NCBI RefSeq assembly: GCF_002246015.1
Contig: NZ_NOLJ01000001.1
Location: forward strand, 140,726 to 204,725
Origin: Nostoc sp. 'Peltigera membranacea cyanobiont' 210A
Lineage (GTDB): Bacteria; Cyanobacteriota; Cyanobacteriia; Cyanobacteriales; Nostocaceae
Direction of reading: 5' to 3'
DNA: 64,000 bases
Below are positions 1 through 6,675 of the stretch, piece after piece. A program made the position numbers and the translations under genes. Numbering within the stretch: position 1 is the stretch's first letter; every line of letters starts with the position of its first letter. The notes beneath the pieces were generated by a model. It saw only the letters and a program-made list of their open reading frames with translations, had not been told where the DNA came from and did not search any database.

Positions 1-1
1 G

Positions 2-1471
2 AAATGGGAAAAAACAGACCTTGAGGTAGCTTTTCTCATGGACACTAATGATCCTGAAAGATTAGCTTTAATTTTAAATCCCAAGCAAGCAGTTAGCTTA
101 ATAGATTTGTGGCGGGGGCCAGTCGCTTCCTTTCTTACCAAACAAGTAGGTTATTCAACCGATTTAGTTAACAAAGCACTAGGTCTTTTAGAAAGCTTAG
201 TGAACTTAAACATCAAATCAATTGATGGGGATGGAGACGGAAAAATCAATCCTTTAATTAAGTATGTTCCTTTTCCGACAATAATTGCGGCTCAAGCGAT
301 ATCAGAAGGTTTAGAAATTAATGGTAAACTTAATGCTTGGGGGCATGAGGCAATCTTAATACTTCAAGGAGATAAAACTTTTAATAATATCTCTGGTTCA
401 TTAAAAGTTCTGGAAATTGATTTAGGATTTCTGAAAATTAAGGGAACGGATAATGATAGTTTAGATTTATCTTTAAAGGTAACGCCTAGTGAGCAGTATC
501 TTCAGGGAGATGGTTATCTAGAAATTCTTGACAACGAAATTGCGAATGTTGAATTTAAAATTACCCCTACCAATACTACCTTTAAAAACTTTGACCTCAG
601 TTTAGCCAATCTGTTGAGTATTGATGTTGATGCCCTGAGTATCGATATAAAATCTGGTAGCGGTAGTGGTTTAGGAACAATTTCAGTTTTTGGAAATACC
701 CTAGCAGGCATTATGTTTGATGTTACTCAAAATAGTGTCAATCTGAGGGATGTTCGGCTGAGTTTAATAGGTTTCTTGACTTTCACTATTCCAAACCTCA
801 CAGTTAATTTGAAGAATCAAAGCGCAACAGGAACAGCAAATATTATTGCTTTTAATCAATCTTTGGGTAGCGGCACTTTATCATTTAACACTCAGAACAT
901 TTCAATTAATAATGTAGCTATTAATTTAGGCAATATTATAAAGCTCAATGTTCCTAGTTTTAAACTTGATTTAACTAATAAAAAGGTTTTTGGTTTAGGC
1001 GATGTTACTCTCTTAGGCAAACAATTCCCCGCGTTAGGTATCAGCCTGAACGAGAGCGGATTTCAAGCTACAAGTAATTTCAATTTTGGTATTTTAGCTT
1101 TCAACGGCGCTACAGTCACTCTGACCAAGGGAACTAATGGTAATATCAATAATTCTGCCAGTATTGCAGGAAGTCTCAAGTTTTTAGGCTACACCTTTGC
1201 CAATATCACGGCTAGCGTTAATAGCAGCAAATTAATTGCATCGGGTAGTTTTAATTTTGGTGGTATTTTAATACTTAAAGGAGCAAATAATCGAAGGAAT
1301 GCGACAATAACGCTTAACAGAGCAAAAAAGGGACTGTACAATTGGGTTAGTATTATGGGTAGCTTTTATGTGTTGGGTCAAGAGTTAACATCACTTACTA
1401 TCCGCGATAATAATAGTACTTTAAAAATTTTAGGTATGCACATTATCAGAAAACCCAATTGTCCAAAATGA
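2..1471 (+). CDS. Large repetitive protein, C-terminal part (5' end outside window)
   Basis: The frame is open from base 2, and the residues before the first Met at base 38 read smoothly into it, so this is probably the C-terminal ~490 residues of a longer protein. Early on there is an Asp-rich loop, DGDGDGKIN (around codon 65 after that Met), of the EF-hand/dockerin type that could bind calcium. The rest is a run of diverged beta-rich repeats with alternating hydrophobic, Asn and Gly residues, recurring as NLGNI..LNVPSFKLDL, FGNTLAGI, LGKQFPALGI and LGYTFANI. This layout suits a secreted or surface adhesin-like protein, but I do not recognise a named family. It points away from the minus-strand genes that follow and is probably unrelated to the microviridin genes. 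Confidence 0.6.
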   Translation, partial: KWEKTDLEVAFLMDTNDPERLALILNPKQAVSLIDLWRGPVASFLTKQVGYSTDLVNKALGLLESLVNLNIKSIDGDGDGKINPLIKYVPFPTIIAAQAISEGLEINGKLNAWGHEAILILQGDKTFNNISGSLKVLEIDLGFLKIKGTDNDSLDLSLKVTPSEQYLQGDGYLEILDNEIANVEFKITPTNTTFKNFDLSLANLLSIDVDALSIDIKSGSGSGLGTISVFGNTLAGIMFDVTQNSVNLRDVRLSLIGFLTFTIPNLTVNLKNQSATGTANIIAFNQSLGSGTLSFNTQNISINNVAINLGNIIKLNVPSFKLDLTNKKVFGLGDVTLLGKQFPALGISLNESGFQATSNFNFGILAFNGATVTLTKGTNGNINNSASIAGSLKFLGYTFANITASVNSSKLIASGSFNFGGILILKGANNRRNATITLNRAKKGLYNWVSIMGSFYVLGQELTSLTIRDNNSTLKILGMHIIRKPNCPK

Positions 1472-1726
1472 ATACATAAGTAAGCTAAAAACGAGTTAAA
1501 TTCAAGTTATAGTTAGTCTTAGTGGTACTAAACTAGGTTAGCACAATAAATTTTGCAAGCTCTAAAATTTATTAAGCTATCTATGCATAAGATTAATATT
1601 ATTCATATTAAGATTGTAAATGAATTTCAAGAAGTCTACTACCAAAATGCAGAATCGTAAGAACTTATACAGAGCTAATATTTTACCTAAATTTCTTAAG
1701 TTAATATTACCAGCATGGAAAAAGTA

Positions 1727-2137
1727 TTAATTGATTTTTATACCAGCAATTCTCTGATTTTTGTCGCTGATTAAAAATTTTAATTTATCAATTTCAATAA
1801 CTTCATAATTCTCGGTTATAAATATAGAGTAGATGCTAGCTATCATATCTGCCAAATCTACTTTAGATAATATCAGTAATCGCAAATTGAAAAATGATTT
1901 AGGAACAGTTTTAACAATTAAACATAATCTTCTATCATTTACGTGCCATACACCAGTAAATTTATTACCCGTGATAAATTCGCTGGGTTTAGATAAAAGA
2001 AACGTTTGAATTCTAGTTTGCTCATAAGTCATATTATCTTTAAATTCAATAGAAATTTTTTCCCAATTTGTATTAAAACGCCATTTTCCAAAAAGTAAAA
2101 TTTCTATTTCTGTATCTGACAGATTCATATTATTCAT
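1727..2137 (-). CDS. Small hypothetical protein (136 aa)
   Basis: The ATG at 2137 is preceded by GGGAG about 8 nt upstream, a good ribosome-binding site that supports this start; a second Met lies three codons in. The protein begins MNNMNLSDTEIEILLFGKW and has no signal peptide or clear membrane segment. The GKWRF..W....F..NMTYE pattern followed by GVWHV..RRLCLIV looks like a small beta-barrel or lipocalin-like fold, which is only an impression. It sits 38 bp downstream of the GUN4-domain gene on the same strand, so it could be the last gene of that transcript. Function unknown. Confidence 0.55.
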   Translation of the reverse strand: MNNMNLSDTEIEILLFGKWRFNTNWEKISIEFKDNMTYEQTRIQTFLLSKPSEFITGNKFTGVWHVNDRRLCLIVKTVPKSFFNLRLLILSKVDLADMIASIYSIFITENYEVIEIDKLKFLISDKNQRIAGIKIN

Positions 2138-2175
2138 TAGCTTTCTCCCATATTATTAAATAATGTGCGATTCAC

Positions 2176-3858
2176 TCATGGTAAAGTTTCATGACAAGTT
2201 TTGGCACGAGTAAAAAATAAATGCATCTGCCATACTAGCCAAGATCCAACTCGCCAAGCTGCCATTGACAGGGGGGTTGTAGATGAATGTGGGGGTATGT
2301 CTAATATATTTTGGTTATAATGTAACCATTTAACTGGTAGATGTCCCATCGGTGTCGTCGGGGATAATTTAAAAGTTAGTTGGTCGTAATTTAACCAATT
2401 TCCCTCTTTTCGCCAACCCAGGCGATCGCCAAGTCTTTTTTCTGTTTCATAATCTATTTGACCGCCTATTTCGTTCCAAATACTTTGCTGAACACTAAAA
2501 CCAAAATAACCATGACTGTATTGTTGCCAAAGTCGATCGATTTTATGAAAAGCTTCACATGAAAAGTTAAGAATATCTTCTTTGTAAACTTCATTCCAAT
2601 CATTCTTACCCATGACTTCTAGCATTAACTTAGCTGTTTCAATATCAGCTTCTTGCCACTTATACTGTGTAAGGAGGTTTTGCAATTTACTGTAATCAAT
2701 ATTCCAATTACTTTTAAATTCTGTAGCCAACTCAATATCAATATTAGGTTGTTCCGTCAATTCTGTTTTCTCTATAAAAAGTTGAGAATAATCAGAAACA
2801 ATATCTGTTTCTTCTATCCCTAGCACTTTCTTTTGAGCAACCAGTTGAGTAGACATATAATTAGATATTAAGTAAATCGCTTGATTTAAAGTTATCTCAT
2901 CTTTACTAAAATTAAAGTCATGAACCTGTAAATCTAATAATTTTGACTGAAAAAAAGCATCTTGCAGTCTACCTTTTTTATCATAACTTGCCACTAATAA
3001 ATTCAGGATGTCATGAGACATAGTAATAGTATCTTGTATCGTTAATAAATTAGCTTGAGAACTTAGAGTACTACTTGCTAAATTTTGAATTTCTCCTACA
3101 ATTGCATAAAAATCTGCATCTACTTTTACTACATCATCTATTAAAGATTGAAACGGACTAAAGTAATCTTGTAGAGACTTTTCTAGATTAATTGCTGTTT
3201 CAGCTATTTTTGCGATTTCTTGACGAATTTTTGTAGCTCTGACTTGGTATTCATAAATTTCTTGATACACCTCTATATCTTTAAGTATTTTCTGAATAGC
3301 TTGCTTTTGATTTTTGGTATCTTCCGCTAAATTTTTAATTCCTTCACTGAGTAGTTTTACTTTTTCTAATATTAAAAAGTTAGTATTACTTAATAGCAAA
3401 ATAGATTTTAAATTTTCTTCTTCTTCCCATTTCAGATTATCAATTATTTGAGGATTTGTATAATTTTTTATCTCTAGCTTATTTCTTTCTTCATTTACTT
3501 TTCTAATTTCATCATATTTTTGATTAAACAAATTTTTCCAGTCATCTATAAATTTTAATAAAAAATTTTGATAACTATTTTTATAATTTTCTAAAAAATC
3601 AAGAAGTTGAGTATAATCTCTAATTAATAATTTAACCTCTGCTAAAGTTTCTCCTTGATTAATTTGTTTTTTCCATTTGATTATTCCCCAAAAATAAGAA
3701 TAATATTTAGTACCTTCTTTTATTAAGCTTTGACATTTTCTAATTTTTCTTTGAACTTTTTTTAATTTTGGATTTTTTAAAGTAGGAAATTTGTAATGTG
3801 TTTCATAAATCGTAATAGATTCATAAGTAACTAATTGTTTTTGCTTTCTAGTTAGCAT
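2176..3858 (-). CDS. Coiled-coil protein with C-terminal GUN4 domain
   Basis: About 560 residues. The first ~370 are Lys/Glu/Gln-rich and predicted mostly helical or coiled coil, with no signal peptide. The last ~150 are a GUN4 domain: IDYSKLQNLLTQYKWQEAD, ETAKLMLEV, IDRLWQQYSHGYFGFSVQ, ..GDRLGWRKEGNWLNYDQL and a P(M)GHLP motif. In photosynthesis GUN4 binds porphyrins and stimulates Mg chelatase. In cyanobacteria GUN4 domains are also fused to signalling or effector modules, and this fusion is more likely of that kind than the chlorophyll-pathway Gun4. The open frame extends one codon to a GTG at 3861, but the ATG at 3858 is preferred. It is 28 bp downstream of the ABC exporter on the same strand, so the two are probably cotranscribed. 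Its role there is unknown. Confidence 0.75.
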   Translation of the reverse strand: MLTRKQKQLVTYESITIYETHYKFPTLKNPKLKKVQRKIRKCQSLIKEGTKYYSYFWGIIKWKKQINQGETLAEVKLLIRDYTQLLDFLENYKNSYQNFLLKFIDDWKNLFNQKYDEIRKVNEERNKLEIKNYTNPQIIDNLKWEEEENLKSILLLSNTNFLILEKVKLLSEGIKNLAEDTKNQKQAIQKILKDIEVYQEIYEYQVRATKIRQEIAKIAETAINLEKSLQDYFSPFQSLIDDVVKVDADFYAIVGEIQNLASSTLSSQANLLTIQDTITMSHDILNLLVASYDKKGRLQDAFFQSKLLDLQVHDFNFSKDEITLNQAIYLISNYMSTQLVAQKKVLGIEETDIVSDYSQLFIEKTELTEQPNIDIELATEFKSNWNIDYSKLQNLLTQYKWQEADIETAKLMLEVMGKNDWNEVYKEDILNFSCEAFHKIDRLWQQYSHGYFGFSVQQSIWNEIGGQIDYETEKRLGDRLGWRKEGNWLNYDQLTFKLSPTTPMGHLPVKWLHYNQNILDIPPHSSTTPLSMAAWRVGSWLVWQMHLFFTRAKTCHETLP

Positions 3859-3886
3859 CACTTATTTTGAAATATACAAATAGTTA

Positions 3887-5989
3887 CTAAACTCTTACCC
3901 ATTTCAATACATTCGGGTTTTTATTATAGCGGTAGGTTACACCATCCTTAGTAGTCACAGACTTTTCTTGACTAGCCTTGCTTCTAATCGTAGTAATAGA
4001 ATAGTCTGTTAATGTCTGAAGCTCTTTATGAGAAAGTCCTATAATTGTGGCGTAGACGCTTTGCGGTGAGGGAGTCGCAGTCTTGGCGGTTCCCGTCGAT
4101 TGCGAACTCTCGAACCCGAAGGGCTTGTCGTTAGACATCGCTGCTGATTCTGGTTTCATTTTGAGTTCATTTTTAGGGTAAATATCTATCGTAATTTGCT
4201 CCTTTTCAACTGGTTTAATAACAATCCCTTTTTGCAATTGATAATCTGGCATAGAAACAAGTTGCCAATTAGATCCTTGTGAAAGTTCTAACACCCATTG
4301 ATGATAATTAAATAAGCTTTCTCTATGTCCAACACTGATAAAAGTTGTTTTCGTTGATTGTAACTGTTGATATAAATTACCTTCGTTATTTAAATCTAAA
4401 GCACTCGTTGCTTCATCTAAGATAGTGAAACTAGGATGTGTAATTAATAGCCGTGCAAAAGCGAGGCGTTGTTGTTCTCCTAAAGACAATATATTTTCCC
4501 AAGGAACTTCTGTATCAAAGCCATCGACACGGGTAAGTAAGTGTTGCAAGTTAACTTGTTGCAAAATATGTTCAAGTTCGCGATCGCTCATTTTCCTGTC
4601 TGTGTGAGGATAGAGCAACTGTTCGCGCAAAGTCCCTAAAATGATATAAGGCCGTTGGGGTAAGAATAATACTTCTTTTAGGGGAGGACGCACTAGACGC
4701 CCAGTCCCCGCATTCCACAAACCAGCGATCGCTCTCAACAAAGAACTTTTGCCCCTACCACTAGAGCCAACAATCAATAACCCTTCACCTGGCTCAACAG
4801 CAAATGACAAATTTTCAACAATTACCTGTTCATAATTTGGTGTTTGTAAAGTGACATTTTCAAAAGCTAAACGTTCTTCTTCTAGAATTTGAATAGTACT
4901 GGCGTTCTCTGGTTGTTCACTAGCAGCCTGTAGCGCATCTGAAAACTCTGCTAAACGCTTTACATAGCTAGAAAATCTTCCTGAAATTCCAAACTCAGAT
5001 ATTAGTTCTCCTAGAGCATTAGAAAACATAAAGCAAGCAAAACTAGCTTGGTTTATTTGTCCATAATCAATTTGATCTTGAAGAAATAAAGGTGTAAGAA
5101 TAAACATTGAGAATACGCTAATGGCAGACTGATATGCTCTACCAAAAGCGTCTTGTCCCCTCTCTAAATTCAGCCTGCGTTCAGCAGTTTTTAAAACATT
5201 ATTAAATCGGCGCTGAATTATATTTAATTCTTCATCTTCCCCCTGAAAAAAAGCAATTGATTCAGCGTGATTACGAACATGAGTTAAGCAATATGCAAAA
5301 TCTGCTTTAAATGCAAGTTCTTCTTGGTTAATTTTATTTATTGATTGATTCAAATAAACAGCTATTAAATTACCTATAATTGTATAAATAACTAAATAAA
5401 TTGCAATTTGTGAAGAAACTATCCAAAGAATTATCAAAGAACTTCCCATTTCTAAAGATTTTTCTAGTAAAGAAGATGAGAATCTCAAGCCAATACTAGT
5501 AATAGGTTCTATTTCTTGGGATAAGCGTTGATCTGGATTATCTATATCAGATTTAAAATTGATTTTATAATAAGCTTGATTGCTTAAATATTTTTCTAAA
5601 ACATGAATATTTAGCCATTTATACCAGTCAAGAATTATTTTTTTTCTAACATATCTTAAAAGAGTTACTAACAAGACCATTCCGACAATAATGAGACTGG
5701 ACAGCCATAAAGTACTATTATATTTATCAAGGTCTTTCTGTTCAATAACGATATCAATTACATAGCGATTCCAGTAACTATTTGCAGCATTTGCACCGAC
5801 AATTACGACTATTAATAATATTAAGGAAATGAGCATTACCCATGAGCGAATCACATCTGAAAATGCTCTTCCTTCTGCTTTTGTTGGATACCAATAAGGC
5901 CCGGCAACTACTTTCACATCCTGCCAAAATTGAATCAAGGCTGAAAAAGGATTTGTTGTATTTTGCTCACGCACAGATGGAGTTTGCAT
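3887..5989 (-). CDS. SbmA/BacA-type ABC exporter (permease-ATPase fusion), copy 1
   Basis: A 700-residue half-transporter. An N-terminal membrane domain of the ABC_membrane_2/SbmA type (helices within ~50-330) is followed by an ATPase domain with Walker A GSSGRGKSS (~residue 405), signature LSLGEQQRLAFARLL and Walker B FTILDEATSALD. Relatives of this family are found in microviridin (MdnE/MvdA) and microcystin (McyH) clusters, so export of the modified microviridin is plausible. It lies downstream of the mdn genes on the same strand, separated by the patatin and small membrane-protein genes. A ~50-residue C-terminal tail (SHKELQTLTDYSITTIRSKAS..YRYNKNPNVLKWVRV) is shared with copy 2 at 46173-48167 and looks like a small appended helix-turn-helix-like domain. 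A repeat-derived insertion lies just before it. Confidence 0.88.
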   Translation of the reverse strand: MQTPSVREQNTTNPFSALIQFWQDVKVVAGPYWYPTKAEGRAFSDVIRSWVMLISLILLIVVIVGANAANSYWNRYVIDIVIEQKDLDKYNSTLWLSSLIIVGMVLLVTLLRYVRKKIILDWYKWLNIHVLEKYLSNQAYYKINFKSDIDNPDQRLSQEIEPITSIGLRFSSSLLEKSLEMGSSLIILWIVSSQIAIYLVIYTIIGNLIAVYLNQSINKINQEELAFKADFAYCLTHVRNHAESIAFFQGEDEELNIIQRRFNNVLKTAERRLNLERGQDAFGRAYQSAISVFSMFILTPLFLQDQIDYGQINQASFACFMFSNALGELISEFGISGRFSSYVKRLAEFSDALQAASEQPENASTIQILEEERLAFENVTLQTPNYEQVIVENLSFAVEPGEGLLIVGSSGRGKSSLLRAIAGLWNAGTGRLVRPPLKEVLFLPQRPYIILGTLREQLLYPHTDRKMSDRELEHILQQVNLQHLLTRVDGFDTEVPWENILSLGEQQRLAFARLLITHPSFTILDEATSALDLNNEGNLYQQLQSTKTTFISVGHRESLFNYHQWVLELSQGSNWQLVSMPDYQLQKGIVIKPVEKEQITIDIYPKNELKMKPESAAMSNDKPFGFESSQSTGTAKTATPSPQSVYATIIGLSHKELQTLTDYSITTIRSKASQEKSVTTKDGVTYRYNKNPNVLKWVRV
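4045..4140. repeat. In-frame interspersed repeat inside the ABC exporter gene
   Basis: GC-rich sequence reading TGGCGTAGACGCTTTGCGG.. and GGCGGTTCCCGTCGATTGCG.. interrupts the region between the ATPase domain and the conserved tail. Copy 2 of the transporter has no comparable GC-rich block here. The insertion adds residues such as SNDKPFGFESSQSTGTAKTA without breaking the frame. It belongs to the family of short palindromic repeats seen elsewhere in the window. Confidence 0.6.
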
Positions 5990-6031
5990 ATTCTAAAAAT
6001 GTAGCCGTTACTAATTACACTAGGAATTTTG

Positions 6032-6071
6032 AAATGACCTTTGAGAATTAAGTTAGACTCAAAGGCCATTT
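6032..6071 (-). terminator. Hairpin downstream of the small membrane-protein gene
   Basis: AAATGACCTTTGAG and CTCAAAGGCCATTT form a 14-bp stem around a 12-nt loop. The one imperfect pair is a G-U wobble in the minus-strand transcript. It lies between the end of the gene at 6143 and the start of the ABC exporter. A T-rich run follows on the plus side but not on the minus side, so termination in the minus direction is uncertain. Confidence 0.4.
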
Positions 6072-6094
6072 TTCCTTTTAGATAGCGAACAAGT

Positions 6095-6145
6095 CGGCAC
6101 CGCAAGGGCGCACTGACTCCTTTTAACTTCCGCCTTGCGGTACTA
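6095..6145. repeat. Interspersed palindromic repeat
   Basis: Contains CACCGCAAGGGCG and, in inverted orientation, CGCCTTGCGGTAC. It is of the short GC-rich repeat type scattered through Nostoc-like genomes. It ends at the stop codon of the 6143-6547 gene, so it may have replaced the original 3' end of that gene. Confidence 0.5.
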
Positions 6146-6547
6146 GATTAATGGTTCCTCATCAACAATTTCGACTGTTCTCGGAAAAGGACCTTGGTCA
6201 GGCTCAGTAACGACTACTGGGCTAATATGATGTTTCAGTTTGAGTTTTAACTCATCTGAAATGGGCAATTCTTGAATTTCTTTGAGAAGAAATCTGACAG
6301 ATTCAGTTTTGCTACGTTCTGTATAGACGAGCTTGAGAATGTTTTCAATTCCAAATGCCGCTATATATTCCCCTAGAACGGCTACTAGCCCAAGCAAGCC
6401 TAAACCTCCTAAGAGGCCTAAAGGCCCGCCCAGCGTTGAAAGCATAGCGACAACGGCGGCGACATTACCCCCTGCTGCACCCGTTGCTATGACGAAAATT
6501 ATGCCAGGAAGGCCTAAACCAGATATTTTTTTGACGAGTTCATCCAT
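6143..6547 (-). CDS. Small Gly-rich membrane protein (134 aa)
   Basis: Residues ~8-70 are strongly hydrophobic and very rich in Gly, Ala and Leu (GLGLPGIIFVIATGAAGG, then LGGPLGLLGGLGLLGLVAVLG). They predict two or three membrane-spanning helices with Gly-zipper character. A charged, helical C-terminal half (TESVRFLLKEIQELPISDEL) follows. There is no double-Gly leader or bacteriocin signature that I can call firmly. It lies between the LamG-patatin gene and the ABC exporter, all on the minus strand. A holin-like or pore-forming role, or a membrane partner of the patatin, is possible but inferred only from composition and context. Confidence 0.65.
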   Translation of the reverse strand: MDELVKKISGLGLPGIIFVIATGAAGGNVAAVVAMLSTLGGPLGLLGGLGLLGLVAVLGEYIAAFGIENILKLVYTERSKTESVRFLLKEIQELPISDELKLKLKHHISPVVVTEPDQGPFPRTVEIVDEEPLI

Positions 6548-6595
6548 TGTACTTACCTACAATCCTTATAAAGTGAAAACATGACTACGAGAGTC

Positions 6596-6628
6596 ATTAT
6601 TAATTTCTTTTGTGAAGAAATTAATAAT
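6596..6628. other. Perfect inverted repeat (14-bp stem)
   Basis: ATTATTAATTTCTT pairs perfectly with AAGAAATTAATAAT around the 5-nt loop TTGTG. It directly abuts a second perfect hairpin at 6628-6667. Both lie between the patatin gene and the membrane-protein gene, so they could act as a transcript processing or attenuation site. Confidence 0.6.
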
Positions 6629-6667
6629 CTTACATCTTGCACTAGTTAGTTGGTGCAAGATGTAAGA
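6628..6667 (-). terminator. Perfect 15-bp stem-loop after the LamG-patatin gene
   Basis: TCTTACATCTTGCAC pairs perfectly with GTGCAAGATGTAAGA around a 10-nt loop. It starts 9 bp after the patatin stop codon on the minus strand. The downstream minus-strand bases are AU-rich and lead into the second hairpin at 6596-6628. This suits a terminator, or a partial terminator that lowers expression of the downstream membrane protein. Confidence 0.55.
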
Positions 6668-6675
6668 AATCTGAT

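Noticed and set aside
1472..1726. Possible small gene or RNA between the first two genes
   Set aside because: AT-rich, no convincing frame, hairpin or promoter that I could support.
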